Source: Pseudorhodoferax sp. Leaf267
GTDB taxonomy: Bacteria; Pseudomonadota; Gammaproteobacteria; Burkholderiales; Burkholderiaceae_C
Length of the DNA: 64,000 nucleotides
Reading direction: 5' to 3'
Assembly (NCBI RefSeq): GCF_001422405.1
Contig: NZ_LMMV01000012.1
Location: 784,830-848,829 of the forward strand
The notes under the pieces were generated by a model. The model was given only the letters and a program-made list of their open reading frames with translations, did no database searches and was not told the origin of the DNA. Position numbers and translations under genes: made by a program. Below, in pieces: positions 1 to 8,351 of this stretch. How positions within the stretch are numbered: position 1 is the stretch's first letter; each line of letters opens with the position of its first letter.

Positions 1-2
1 TG

Positions 3-731
3 CTGGCGTCCGACCTGCACTACAAGCTGCGCCAGTACGACTGGCTGATGGGCGCAGCGCCGCATTTCGATGCGGTGGTGGTCGCTGGCGATCATGTGGA
101 CGACATCAGTGGCTTGCCGGTCGATGTGCAGATCGCCGCACTGTCGGCGAGCCTGGCGGCCCTGGCGCGCCAGGCGCCGTTGCTGGTGTGCTCGGGCAAC
201 CACGACCTGAATGCGCGCAACGCAGCCGGCGAGAAGACGGCCGATTGGCTGGCAGGTCTGCGTGCGGACGGCCTTGCGGTGGACGGCGACACCGTGCAGG
301 TCGGTGACACGCTGTTCACGGTGTGCCCCTGGTGGGACGGGCCACACGCGCAACGCGAGGTCGAGCGCCTGCTGGATGATGCGGCCGCGCGGCGTGCCAC
401 CGTGCCGGGCGGGCGCTGGGTGTGGGTCTACCACGCGCCGCCCGAAGGCCTGCTGAGCTGGACCGGCAAGCGCCACTACGGCGATGCGACGCTGGCCGCG
501 CTCGTCGCACGCCACGGCCCCACCGCCGTGTTATGCGGCCACATCCACGAGGCGCCGTTTCGCGCCGGCGGTTCCTGGGTCGAGCGCGTGGGCACCACCT
601 GGCTATTCAATGCGGGCCGCCAGATCGGGGATGTGCCGGCACGCGTCGAGATCGATTTCTTGCAGCAGACCGCGACCTGGATCTCGCTGGCCGGCGTCGA
701 GCAGCGCAGCCTGGCGCCCGCAGCTCAGTAG
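3..731 (+). CDS. Calcineurin-like metallophosphoesterase, 5' end outside window
   Basis: The open frame enters from the left edge, so the N-terminus is missing. Metallophosphoesterase motifs are visible in order: SDLH at the very start, GDHVDD, the GNHD block about 65 residues in, a YHAPPEG block and CGHIHEAP near the C-terminus. These are the usual two-metal-site ligands of the calcineurin-like phosphoesterase superfamily. The substrate cannot be told from sequence. The first ATG inside the window (48) lies after the SDLH motif, so it is not the true start. The gene converges with the cyclic-nucleotide-binding gene and their stop regions overlap by 7 bp. Confidence 0.85.
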   Translation: MASDLHYKLRQYDWLMGAAPHFDAVVVAGDHVDDISGLPVDVQIAALSASLAALARQAPLLVCSGNHDLNARNAAGEKTADWLAGLRADGLAVDGDTVQVGDTLFTVCPWWDGPHAQREVERLLDDAAARRATVPGGRWVWVYHAPPEGLLSWTGKRHYGDATLAALVARHGPTAVLCGHIHEAPFRAGGSWVERVGTTWLFNAGRQIGDVPARVEIDFLQQTATWISLAGVEQRSLAPAAQ

Positions 732-1213
732 TCGGGCACGTCCGCGCGTTCCGAGCCCGGTGGCAGGCCTCGGCCTGGCTGCATCTCCATCAGCCGCGCC
801 AGGACTTGGTCCATCAATGCCAGGTGCGTGTTGGTGTCAGCGTACTGCTGGCGAATGTCGACCAGATACGCGGTCACGGCCTGCAGGCGCCGCGCCAGCA
901 GCTGGGCGATCAGCAATGTGAGGGCCGGGTCGCGTTGCACGGCGGCCTCGGCCTGCTCGATGACGTGCACGCTGCTGTCCTCAGTGGCCACCACGCTGGC
1001 GCTGGGCCCCGAGCCCAGCACGGCGGAGATCTCGCCCAGGAACGCGCCAGGCTCGCCGATGCGCACGACGCGCACGCCGTGGCGCACCACGGCGAAGCTG
1101 CCGGTGCGCAGCACGTAGAGCCGGTCCGTGCGCACCCCTTCTTCGAGCAGCGTCTGCCCGTTGGCAACCTGCTGGACAGGCAGGCCATGGCACAGTTCCA
1201 GGGCGCTGGTCAT
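725..1213 (-). CDS. Cyclic nucleotide-binding domain protein (Crp-like sensor domain without HTH)
   Basis: A 162-residue protein with a cNMP-binding beta-barrel. The phosphate-binding cassette is visible as GEISAVLGSGPSASVV. A helical C-terminal region of about 60 residues follows (LLIAQLLARRLQAVTAYLVDIRQ), but no helix-turn-helix domain is seen, so it is probably not a DNA-binding regulator by itself. The ATG at 1213 was chosen because it overlaps the TGA of the upstream metallopeptidase gene (ATGA arrangement), pointing to translational coupling. The bound ligand is unknown. Confidence 0.8.
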   Translation of the reverse strand: MTSALELCHGLPVQQVANGQTLLEEGVRTDRLYVLRTGSFAVVRHGVRVVRIGEPGAFLGEISAVLGSGPSASVVATEDSSVHVIEQAEAAVQRDPALTLLIAQLLARRLQAVTAYLVDIRQQYADTNTHLALMDQVLARLMEMQPGRGLPPGSERADVPDY

Positions 1214-2439
1214 GCGGGCTCTTGCGTGGCGGTGTCCACGCCAGTCGAGTAGGCAGGTGCAGCGGCCACTTGGACGGGCTGGGCCTCGCCATCGTTTGCG
1301 GGCGCAGGATCGGCCTTGGCGCGTGCCGCATGCGCAGCGATCATTTCGTGCACGAAGCGCAGCTTGTGCAGCGCGCGCTCGCTCAGCGCGAACGGGTAGG
1401 CATCCTCTTGGCCCAGGCTCCGGTTCAGGCTGTTGAGCAGCAGGGTCACGGGCACCCATTGCGCGATCCACTCGTCAAAGCTGCTGTGCTTGTCGCCGAA
1501 CGGGTCGGCCGGGCGGCTGGGCTGGGCGCCGTCGGCACTCGGCAGCACGATGCGCGTGCGATAGGAGGCTGCCGTCTCCAGCAGATCCACCATGTGTAGG
1601 TAGTGCGCCCAGGTCTCCGCCCAGTCCTCCCAGGGATGTGCAGCGGCGTAGGCGCTCACGAAGTTCGGCTTCCAGTCGGCCCGCTGGTCGCCGGCCGCGT
1701 AATGGGCCTGCAGCGACTGCATGTAATCCACGGTCTCGTCGCCGAACAGCTGGCGGAAGGCCGCCAAGCGCTGCGGCTCGTCGCGGACCAGATGGTCCCA
1801 GTAATAGTGGCCCGACTCATGGCGCAGATGGCCCAGCAGCGTGCGGTAGGGCTCGAACAGCTGCACGCGCCGCCGCATGCGCTCATCGTCGTCGGCCTCC
1901 GCCACGTTGAGCGTGATGATGCCGTTCGCATGCCCGGTCATGACCGGCGGCTCGCCGGGCAAGTCTGCCAAAAACTGGTAAACAGGCCCCTCGCTGCCAT
2001 GCGCATCGGCCAGGCCCAGGCGCAACAACGTGTAGAGCAGGCGGCGCTTGGCGGTCTCGATGCGGATCCAGCGCGGCCGGTTCGCGGCGATCGACAGGTC
2101 GGGCAGGATGCTGGTCTGCCGGCAGGAAATGCACAGCGGGTTGGGGTCGTCGGCCGACACGGTGAAATTGCAGGCTTGGTGCAGCGCGTGCGTCTGGCAC
2201 ATGCGGTAGCGCTGGGCTTGCCCATCAGTTGGCGTGCCCCGTGCCTGCCACAGCGCAGGAGGCGGATCACCCGAGCCGCCGCCCTCCGCCAGCGCCTGTG
2301 CCTCGCCCGGTGGTACGGGCTCGATGGCCGTCACCGCCACGCGTTCGGGCACGAAAGCCAATGAGCTGCCGCAGTGCAGGCACTGCACGTTCTCGAAGAA
2401 GACCGGATGGCCGCATTGGTCGCAACTGAAGATCTGCAT
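1210..2439 (-). CDS. Zinc-ribbon putative zinc metallopeptidase
   Basis: A protein of 409 residues. The N-terminus carries a zinc ribbon with paired cysteines (CDQC, then CLHC), and a second cysteine set (CNF, CISC) lies near residue 100. A gluzincin-like HESGH motif in the middle provides two zinc-binding histidines and the catalytic Glu. This layout fits the bacterial family annotated as putative zinc-binding metallopeptidases with an N-terminal zinc ribbon. Its substrate is unknown. The start at 2439 was chosen because the ribbon begins at residue 6 from there. It is coupled to the downstream cyclic-nucleotide-binding gene by a 4-bp overlap. Confidence 0.75.
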   Translation of the reverse strand: MQIFSCDQCGHPVFFENVQCLHCGSSLAFVPERVAVTAIEPVPPGEAQALAEGGGSGDPPPALWQARGTPTDGQAQRYRMCQTHALHQACNFTVSADDPNPLCISCRQTSILPDLSIAANRPRWIRIETAKRRLLYTLLRLGLADAHGSEGPVYQFLADLPGEPPVMTGHANGIITLNVAEADDDERMRRRVQLFEPYRTLLGHLRHESGHYYWDHLVRDEPQRLAAFRQLFGDETVDYMQSLQAHYAAGDQRADWKPNFVSAYAAAHPWEDWAETWAHYLHMVDLLETAASYRTRIVLPSADGAQPSRPADPFGDKHSSFDEWIAQWVPVTLLLNSLNRSLGQEDAYPFALSERALHKLRFVHEMIAAHAARAKADPAPANDGEAQPVQVAAAPAYSTGVDTATQEPA

Positions 2440-2464
2440 GGTGCATCGCCCACAACAACAACGC

Positions 2465-2501
2465 AAAAAGGCAGGCCCGCACCTTGGTGCGAGGCCTGCC
2501 T
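2465..2501 (-). terminator. Rho-independent terminator of the BON gene
   Basis: An inverted repeat of about 14 bp (AGGCAGGCC...GGCCTGCCT arms around a CTTG loop, one bulge) is followed on the minus strand by five T residues. It sits just downstream of the BON-domain gene. Confidence 0.8.
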
Positions 2502-2528
2502 CATGGAGTGGCCACGAGGGCCGCGGCC

Positions 2529-2843
2529 TTAGCGGACAGCCAGCGTGTTGCGCACGTCGCGCACGCCCTTGACGGTCTTGGCGATGGCCTCTGCCTTGCT
2601 GCGTTCGGCGGTGGACTTGGCAAAGCCGGAGAGGTTCACGGTGCCATTCAACGTCTGCACGTTGATGGCGCCAGCGTCCACCGTCTTGTCTTCCACGAAC
2701 TTGGCCTTCACGGCCGTGGTGATGGCGGCGTCGTCGACATAGGCGCCGACGCTTTGCTGGTCACGCGCGACGGCGCAACCGGTGATGACGGCCACGTTCA
2801 AGGCGGCAGCGAGGGCGAATGCAATGGGGCGGATGTAGCGCAT
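2529..2843 (-). CDS. BON-domain lipoprotein (OsmY-like)
   Basis: A 104-residue protein. The N-terminal signal sequence ends in a lipobox (VITGC, Cys 23), so an outer-membrane or periplasmic lipoprotein is likely. The rest is a single BON domain (AITTAVKAKFVEDKTVDAGAI... GTVNLSGFAKS ... VRDVRNTLAV). BON proteins of the OsmY type bind envelope or lipid surfaces and are often induced by osmotic stress. An AGGAG ribosome site lies 7 nt upstream of the ATG. A strong terminator follows, so it looks monocistronic. Confidence 0.85.
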   Translation of the reverse strand: MRYIRPIAFALAAALNVAVITGCAVARDQQSVGAYVDDAAITTAVKAKFVEDKTVDAGAINVQTLNGTVNLSGFAKSTAERSKAEAIAKTVKGVRDVRNTLAVR

Positions 2844-2943
2844 GGGGAGGGCTCCTGAGGTATTGGATTGTTGTAGTGCGGTGTATTGGAGAGACCGCCG
2901 GGTTGCACGAGGCCCGTCGATCTCCTTGGCATGGGCGAGCGAC

Positions 2944-3498
2944 TTACTGGTGCAACCAGTCCTTCAGCTCGTCCGCATGCTCTTCCTCCTCCGCGAGGAT
3001 GGATTCGAGGATGCGTCGTGTCGTCGTGTCCTTGTCGCCGATGAGCTGGATCATCTGGTGATAGGCCTCGACGGCGATGCGTTCGGCCACCAGGTTGGAG
3101 CGCACCATGGCCTGGATGTCCTTGGATTCGTCGTACTGTGCATGGCTGCGTGCCAACAGCGAGTCGGGCGCGAAATTGGGCTCTCCACCCAATTGCACGA
3201 TGCGCTCGGCCAGTTTGTCGGCATGCGCCGCTTCCTGGTTCGCGTGGACCAGGAACTCTTCCTTGATCTGCGACGCGCTGATGCCGTCCGCCGTGAAATG
3301 GTGGCGCTTGTAGCGCAGTACGCAGACCAGTTCGGTGGCCAGCGCGTCGTTGAGCAGCTTCACGATGGCGTCGCGGTGCGGGCCATAGCTGGGCGTCACG
3401 GCGCCGTCTTCGAGACTGCGGCCGGCAGCGTCGATGCGCTGCTGGTCCAGTTCCAGAGTGTCCGAAGGGGGGGTCTTGTTCATTTGTTGGGTCTTCAT
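2944..3498 (-). CDS. Ferritin-like / bacterioferritin-family protein
   Basis: A 184-residue four-helix-bundle protein. Carboxylate-His motifs for a di-iron centre are visible: LATELVCVLRYKRHHF, HANQEAAHADKLAERI, VAERIAVEAYHQMI and ILAEEEEHADEL. This is typical of ferritin-like proteins annotated as bacterioferritin in Burkholderiales. It probably oxidises and stores iron, limiting oxidative damage. A Met at 3483 is an alternative start; neither has a strong ribosome site. It lies among stress-type membrane-protein genes on the same strand. Confidence 0.8.
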   Translation of the reverse strand: MKTQQMNKTPPSDTLELDQQRIDAAGRSLEDGAVTPSYGPHRDAIVKLLNDALATELVCVLRYKRHHFTADGISASQIKEEFLVHANQEAAHADKLAERIVQLGGEPNFAPDSLLARSHAQYDESKDIQAMVRSNLVAERIAVEAYHQMIQLIGDKDTTTRRILESILAEEEEHADELKDWLHQ

Positions 3499-3514
3499 GT
3501 GGGTGGTGGAGCGA

Positions 3515-3964
3515 TCAGGCTTCGGGCGGCAAGGCAGCTGTCGTCTCAGGCACGCCCTGCCGGCCCATGAAGTAGCGTGCTGTCGACTTGATATCCGACG
3601 TCTTCACCAGGGCCAGTGCGACGCCGGTGAGCGACAGCACACGCCAGGATTTGAGCAGCGTGAGCGCCGCACCGGTGCCCGCGGCGAGGCCGACGAGTTG
3701 CAGGGGGCGGTGCTGCGCATAGTCCTCTAGCAGCGGTTGCGCCAGGTCCACCGCCTTGTGCACGGGGTGCGCATGCCACCAGGCGCGCGCCGCGCGACGT
3801 GCCGAACTGAAGATGCCAGCATCAGGGCTTGGCGGTGCGGCGAAGAACTCTTCTTCCTCGGTCTGGATGCTCCCGCCGCGCTTGCGGGCCAACTCCCCGG
3901 CGATCGCGCGACGCGTGCTTTCCAGACGCTCCTTGGCTGACAGGTTGGACATGTCAACGTGCAT
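3515..3964 (-). CDS. Conserved hypothetical membrane-associated protein
   Basis: A 149-residue protein of unknown function. The first 60 residues are charged and hydrophilic (an acidic EEEEF run near residue 45). The C-terminal half has a glycine-rich hydrophobic stretch (LVGLAAGTGAALTLLKSW and LSLTGVALALV) that could be one or two short membrane helices. Start 3964 has GGAG 6 nt upstream; MSNLS at 3952 is an alternative. It overlaps or abuts the end of the holin-family gene, so the two are probably co-transcribed. Confidence 0.65.
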   Translation of the reverse strand: MHVDMSNLSAKERLESTRRAIAGELARKRGGSIQTEEEEFFAAPPSPDAGIFSSARRAARAWWHAHPVHKAVDLAQPLLEDYAQHRPLQLVGLAAGTGAALTLLKSWRVLSLTGVALALVKTSDIKSTARYFMGRQGVPETTAALPPEA

Positions 3965-4334
3965 GGCGTTCTCCAGCTGCGCGCAGCAGGCCGATGTCCG
4001 CAGCCATCTGGCGGCGCAGCTCGGCAAAACGCTGCCCAGGTGGTGGCCGGCGCGTACCGAACATGGTGATCAAGGCCAGCAGCAGCGTGCCGCCCGGGAC
4101 GGCGGCCAGCGCCCAGTGGAATTGGCCGTGCACGGCGCCGAGCATGAGCGCAACACCTGCAAACACGACGAACAACAAGGCCAGCACACCAGTGAGAGCC
4201 AGGCCGATGGCCCGCACCTTGAGGTCATTGCCGCTGGAGGCGGCTTCCTCTGCCGCGAGCGCGGCGTAGGCAGACAAATGGTCCGCCACGAGATCGGGCC
4301 GGCTGATGACGGTCGAATAGATCGGATGCAGCAT
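3954..4334 (-). CDS. Phage-holin-family (Phage_holin_3_6-like) membrane protein
   Basis: A 126-residue protein with two transmembrane helices: roughly residues 42-65 (IGLALTGVLALLFVVFAGVAL) and 73-92 (WALAAVPGGTLLLALITM). Charged amphipathic segments lie on either side. This layout fits the small 'phage holin family' proteins. In Proteobacteria these usually sit beside DUF883 genes, as here, and are not phage genes. It is followed closely by DUF883 upstream and the 149-residue protein downstream. Its role is unknown, probably envelope or stress related. Confidence 0.75.
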   Translation of the reverse strand: MLHPIYSTVISRPDLVADHLSAYAALAAEEAASSGNDLKVRAIGLALTGVLALLFVVFAGVALMLGAVHGQFHWALAAVPGGTLLLALITMFGTRRPPPGQRFAELRRQMAADIGLLRAAGERHAR

Positions 4335-4362
4335 GGGCGGTCCTGAACGGCTTCGCCTGCGC

Positions 4363-4773
4363 TCAATACTGGTCGCGTTCGCGGCGCTTGCGTGCCGACA
4401 GCAGCAATGCCGCGATCACGGCACCGGCGGCGGCGGCGATCAATACGGCCTTGACCGGTTGGTCGGCGACGTAGCGTTCGGTGACGGCAGCGTAGCGATT
4501 CAAGGACTGCTGCGCGCGCGCGCTGGTGTCAGCCGCGATGTCGATGCCGCGCCGGGCCAGGCGCTGTGCGCTGGAGGCGAATTCCTCTATGGCCGGGTCG
4601 ACCATGCCGCGCACGTGGCGCAGCTTGCTGTCGGCCTGGTTGAGTGCATGGTTGGCATAGTCGCGCGTCGTCTCCACGGCCTCGTGCGCCGATTGCATGA
4701 CCTTGTCCGACAGCTGGCGGCTCGCGTCGCTGGCTTCGCGGGCAAGCTTGCTCGTGTTCAGGGGGGCGTTCAT
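4363..4773 (-). CDS. DUF883 family protein (ElaB/YqjD-like)
   Basis: A 136-residue protein. It has a long amphipathic helical region with repeated Ala, Asp and Arg, then a C-terminal membrane helix (VKAVLIAAAAGAVIAALLL) and a basic tail. This is the ElaB/YqjD/DUF883 architecture; E. coli YqjD is an inner-membrane protein that binds ribosomes in stationary phase. The start at 4773 (MNAPLN) was chosen because the upstream extension is not protein-like. It is the first gene of a three-gene minus-strand set with the holin-family and 149-residue genes. Confidence 0.8.
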   Translation of the reverse strand: MNAPLNTSKLAREASDASRQLSDKVMQSAHEAVETTRDYANHALNQADSKLRHVRGMVDPAIEEFASSAQRLARRGIDIAADTSARAQQSLNRYAAVTERYVADQPVKAVLIAAAAGAVIAALLLSARKRRERDQY

Positions 4774-4849
4774 GGTGTGGCCTTTCTTGGTGCTGGGAAT
4801 GATGGGGAAGACATCTGCGCTGGCGCCATCAGGCACCGTCGATGCGCAA

Positions 4850-5014
4850 CTAGTTTTTTCGTACCAGGCTCATCACGAACCCGACGATGGCCATGATGGC
4901 GAAGATGAAAAACAGAATCTTGGCGATCTCCACGGCGCCAGCGGCGATGCCGCCGAAGCCGAACACCGCGGCGATCAGCGCGATGACGAGAAAGACGACC
5001 GAGTAGTGCAACAT
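4850..5014 (-). CDS. DUF1328 small membrane protein (YtjA-like)
   Basis: A 54-residue protein made almost entirely of two hydrophobic helices ([21 protein letters not shown] and [20 protein letters not shown]) with a basic RKN tail. This is the DUF1328/YtjA family. It has an AAGGAGCTTGTC ribosome site before the ATG. Function is unknown. Such genes commonly accompany BON, DUF883 and ferritin-like genes in general-stress clusters, which matches this neighbourhood. Confidence 0.8.
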   Translation of the reverse strand: MLHYSVVFLVIALIAAVFGFGGIAAGAVEIAKILFFIFAIMAIVGFVMSLVRKN

Positions 5015-5184
5015 GACAAGCTCCTTGTGGCGTGGCCCTGTGGGAGGGTGGACCATCGAATTGGTCTGCACGTAGCTTACGGAGAGTGGTGTCGCAAGCC
5101 GATCGGCTTGCGGCGGGTCGCACCGTCAGCAGCAGTGCGCTCGGTGCGTAGGAGGCTGCCGACCTCTGCCGCACATGCGGTCGA

Positions 5185-6564
5185 TTACGGCGTGGGATGC
5201 GGCACCGGGGGAACTGCCGGCAGCATGGCCGAGATGCGTGCGCCCTCGTTGGGCGCGGACGTGATCGTGAGCCGCCCCCCCGCCGCCTCGACCCGGTGGC
5301 GCATGCCGGCCAGGCCATGGCTGGCGCCGGCAATGTGCTGCGTGTCGAAGCCCTTGCCGTCGTCCTGCACCTCGACCGTCACGTGGCTGCCGTAGTTCTG
5401 CAGGCTGACGTTGACCTGGGTCGCATGGGCGTACTTGCCGATGTTCGTCAGCGACTCCTGCACCAGCCGGTAGACCGTGAGCTGCGAGGCTTCGTCCAGC
5501 TCCACGGGCTCCAGGCTGGTGGCCAGGGCCAGGCCCGAGCGCTCGCCGAACTCGCGCGCCAGGATCTCCAGCGACGTGACCAGCCCCAGGTTGGTCAGCG
5601 AAGAGGGCCGCAGGTCTTCGATGATGCGGCGCTTGAGCGCGATGCCGCTGTTCAGTGTGTCGGTCAGGTGCTGGATGCGTTGCTGCGCATCGGGTGCGTC
5701 TGCGCCCAGGCGCGACTTCAGACGCGCTACGTCGAGTTTGGCGGCCGTCAGCAGCGCGCCCAGCTCGTCGTGCAGCTCGCGGGCCAGATGGCCGCGCTCC
5801 TGCTCGCGCACCTGTTGCAAGTGCGTGGCCAGTTCAGCCAGGCTCGCGGTGCGTTCCTTGACCTGGCGACCGAGCAGGTCGCGCTCACGTTGCAGGTCTT
5901 CCTGCACACGCTGGTCCACCACCTGCAGCGCGGTGGTCTGGCGCAAATACATATAGAAGGCCAGCAGGCCCACGAGCGCGACGATGGCGATGCCGATGCG
6001 CGAGAGCACCAATGCGCGCGTGATCTGCGCCTCACCCGCAGCCTGGCGCTGGACGGTGGTCTCCAACAGCAGTTGGGACTGCACGCGGATCGCCTCCATG
6101 TGCTCCTTACCGACGTCGGTGGTCAGCACGAATTTCCACGCGTCTTCGTTGCCCTGCTTGCGCAGGCGCACGCTCACGTCCATCTCGGCCAGCTTGCGCT
6201 GCACATTGCGCGACAGCTCGGCGAAGACCTTCAGTTCCTCGGGCTGCGTGAGGTAGAGCGTGCGCAGCAGGTCCAGGTTCTGATTGATGACGGCGGTGGC
6301 GTTCTGGTAGGGCTCCAGGTAGCTGACCTCGCCGGTCAGCAGGTAGCCACGCTGGCCGGTCTCCGCGTCGAGCATGTGCTGGAGCAGGCGGTTGACGGCG
6401 CCGCGGGTCTCCTGCACCTGGGCCATGCTGTTCAGCGCGGCGACCGAGCGGTTGTAGCCCGTCTCGTTGATCGCGATCAGGATGCTCGCTGCCAACAAGG
6501 CCAGCGGCAGGCTGATCGCCATCTTGGGGATCGACCACCAGCGGGGACGTGCGAGACGCGGCAC
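5185..6564 (-). CDS. CHASE3-domain sensor histidine kinase (NarL/HisKA_3 type)
   Basis: A 459-residue membrane kinase. TM1 lies at about residues 15-33, then a periplasmic CHASE3 domain with the typical DAETGQRGYLLTG motif, TM2 at about 187-207, a coiled-coil linker, and a HisKA_3 dimerisation box (HLARELHDELGALLTAAKLD, phospho-His in ELHDE). The ATPase follows with N-box QESLTNIGKYAHA and G-box DDGKGF. HisKA_3 kinases usually phosphorylate LuxR-type regulators. The closest regulator gene here is the receiver-only protein directly upstream, 14 bp away, so the two are probably partners. Confidence 0.9.
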   Translation of the reverse strand: MPRLARPRWWSIPKMAISLPLALLAASILIAINETGYNRSVAALNSMAQVQETRGAVNRLLQHMLDAETGQRGYLLTGEVSYLEPYQNATAVINQNLDLLRTLYLTQPEELKVFAELSRNVQRKLAEMDVSVRLRKQGNEDAWKFVLTTDVGKEHMEAIRVQSQLLLETTVQRQAAGEAQITRALVLSRIGIAIVALVGLLAFYMYLRQTTALQVVDQRVQEDLQRERDLLGRQVKERTASLAELATHLQQVREQERGHLARELHDELGALLTAAKLDVARLKSRLGADAPDAQQRIQHLTDTLNSGIALKRRIIEDLRPSSLTNLGLVTSLEILAREFGERSGLALATSLEPVELDEASQLTVYRLVQESLTNIGKYAHATQVNVSLQNYGSHVTVEVQDDGKGFDTQHIAGASHGLAGMRHRVEAAGGRLTITSAPNEGARISAMLPAVPPVPHPTP

Positions 6565-6578
6565 GCGAAAAGCGGTGT

Positions 6579-6956
6579 TCAGCTGTTGGACGCGTGTTCG
6601 ACGCAGAAGTCGATCAGGGCATCGATTTCATTGGACTTGTCGAATACCGCGTCTACGCCGAGTTGCGCGCAGCGTTTGCGAATGTCAGGCGTTGCGTAGT
6701 TGCTGAGGACAACGACCTTCTGGCGCGGTGCGCGGCTCTTGCAGGCATGCAGGATGCCCAGGCCACTGCCTTGCTTGAGGAACAGATCGATGATGGCCAG
6801 ATCCCAGTGTTCGGCGTTTTCGGTCAACCACACCTTGCCCTCGTTCTCCGTCTCGGCACTGCCGACCGGGTCGATGCTTGCCAATTCCTCAAGCGTCGCA
6901 ATGAGGTTCTCGCGAATGGTGGGGTTGTCTTCGACGATGTAGGTTCTCAGCGCCAC
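6579..6956 (-). CDS. Single-domain response regulator (receiver only)
   Basis: A 125-residue receiver domain with no output domain. Acidic residues EDN near the N-terminus, the phospho-acceptor Asp in AIIDLFL, a switch Ser in VVLSNYA and a Lys in FDKSNE are all visible. It lies 14 bp before the CHASE3 kinase on the same strand. Without an output domain it would act as a phosphorelay or protein-binding switch. A 16-bp palindrome lies 134 bp upstream and may be an operator. Confidence 0.88.
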   Translation of the reverse strand: MALRTYIVEDNPTIRENLIATLEELASIDPVGSAETENEGKVWLTENAEHWDLAIIDLFLKQGSGLGILHACKSRAPRQKVVVLSNYATPDIRKRCAQLGVDAVFDKSNEIDALIDFCVEHASNS

Positions 6957-7089
6957 AGCATTTCATTTTCTGGCATACGCCGCCGGGAGCTTGGCGCGGA
7001 CTTGCGCCGGGCCGTTGACTCTCGGAAGACCGTCAAGAACTATAAGCATTTCCCTCGGGCGATTGTGCCAGCGGGGTAGGTTCGTCAAC

Positions 7090-7105
7090 GTAGGAGTACG
7101 CCTAC
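7090..7105. promoter_or_regulatory. 16-bp palindrome upstream of the regulator-kinase pair
   Basis: GTAGGAGTACGCCTAC is a near-perfect palindrome (one mismatched pair) centred on GTAC. It lies in the 227-bp non-coding stretch between the BLUF gene end and the response-regulator start. It looks like a dimeric operator; the binding protein is unknown. Nothing else recognisable is seen between 6957 and 7183. Confidence 0.45.
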
Positions 7106-7183
7106 ATCCATAGCTGGGTGTTGCATACAACGACCTTGCAGCGTGTGAAGTGCAAGCCTTGGCAACCACGCAGGCCTGCTGCC

Positions 7184-7606
7184 TCAGACCCGGCCGATGA
7201 TCGATGCCGTGGCCATCAGTTCCTCCAGCAACGCCATCGATACCTGACCCGACACCGCATAGGGGTCGAGCTCGGCCTTCTCGGAGTACTTCAGCAAGAT
7301 GGAGTGGTTGAGCTTGTTCAGGTTGACCTGCCCCATGGTCCAGCCGCCGAAGCGGCGCTCGCTGATCTCCTCGAAATGCAGCAAGGCGACGTCCTTGTGG
7401 CGCGGGTCCTTCTGGATGTGGCCGAACAGGTCGCTCACCGCCATGCGCCCTCCCTCGATGGCCTGCAGAAAGATGCCGCCGCCATAACAAAGAATGCCGG
7501 TGATGCCACAGCCCGGGTTGTGGCCGCGGGCCTGCGTGAGGATGTTCTCGATGGCGCCCGTGCCGGTGTCGACGGCACGGCTGGCGTAGAGCAGGCGAAC
7601 GAGCAT
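7184..7606 (-). CDS. BLUF-domain blue-light photoreceptor
   Basis: A 140-residue single-domain BLUF protein. The flavin-binding residues are present: Tyr7 (LLYAS), Asn30 (HNPGCGITG), Gln48 (FLQAIEG) and the Trp89/Met91 region (GGWTMG), matching the Tyr/Asn/Gln/Trp set of characterised BLUF proteins. It has no fused output domain, so it should signal by protein contact. The ATG is one base after the folE stop (TGACATG), which implies translational coupling to GTP cyclohydrolase. Targets are unknown; a phototroph could use it to sense blue light and redox state, as AppA does. Confidence 0.92.
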   Translation of the reverse strand: MLVRLLYASRAVDTGTGAIENILTQARGHNPGCGITGILCYGGGIFLQAIEGGRMAVSDLFGHIQKDPRHKDVALLHFEEISERRFGGWTMGQVNLNKLNHSILLKYSEKAELDPYAVSGQVSMALLEELMATASIIGRV

Positions 7607-7607
7607 G

Positions 7608-8342
7608 TCAGTTCTTTCGAGGGATCAGGGACAGGAATTCGCGCCGCAGGTTCGGGTCCTTCAGGAACACGCCGCGCATGACCGAGTTGATCATCTTGCT
7701 GTCCATGTCCTTCACGCCGCGCCAGGCCATGCAGTAGTGGCTGGCCTCCATCACGATGGCCAAACCGTCGGGCTGGGTCTTGTCCATGATGAGGTCGGCC
7801 AGTTGCACCACGGCCTCCTCCTGGATCTGCGGGCGGCCCATGATCCACTCGGCCAGCCGCGCGTACTTGGACAGGCCGATCACGTTGGTGTGCTCGTTGG
7901 GCATCACGCCGATCCAGACCTTGCCGATCACCGGGCAGAAGTGGTGCGAGCAGGCGCTGCGCACCGTGATCGGCCCCACGATCATGAGCTCGTTCAGGTG
8001 CTCGGCGTTGGGAAACTCGGTGATGCTGGGCGGCTTCACATAGCGGCCGCGGAACACCTCGTTGACATACATCTTGGCCACGCGGCGCGCGGTGTTGTCG
8101 GTGTTGTGGTCGCGCTCGGTGTCAATGACCATGCTGGAGAGCACGCCCTCCATCTTCTGCGTGACCTCGTCCAGCAGCTTCTCGAGTTCGCCGGGTTCGA
8201 TGAACTCGGCGATGTTGTCGTTGGCGTTGAAGCGCTTGCGGGCCGCGACCAGACGCTCGCGGATCTTCACGGAGACCGGCGTGCCTTCGTCATCGGCCTG
8301 AGTGGTGGACAGCGCTGCTGCGCCAGGGGGGTGCATGAGCAT
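7608..8342 (-). CDS. folE: GTP cyclohydrolase I
   Basis: A 244-residue enzyme converting GTP to 7,8-dihydroneopterin triphosphate, the first step of folate/pterin synthesis. The zinc-ligand motif CSHHFCPVIG and the later Cys in SHYCMAWRGV are present, as is the DTERDHNTDNTARRVAKMY substrate region. The N-terminal 25 residues look like a non-conserved extension. It sits 9 bp after the DNA ligase gene and 1 bp before BLUF. NudB, which acts on the FolE product, is the first gene of the same run. Confidence 0.95.
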   Translation of the reverse strand: MLMHPPGAAALSTTQADDEGTPVSVKIRERLVAARKRFNANDNIAEFIEPGELEKLLDEVTQKMEGVLSSMVIDTERDHNTDNTARRVAKMYVNEVFRGRYVKPPSITEFPNAEHLNELMIVGPITVRSACSHHFCPVIGKVWIGVMPNEHTNVIGLSKYARLAEWIMGRPQIQEEAVVQLADLIMDKTQPDGLAIVMEASHYCMAWRGVKDMDSKMINSVMRGVFLKDPNLRREFLSLIPRKN

Positions 8343-8351
8343 CGCGGCATA

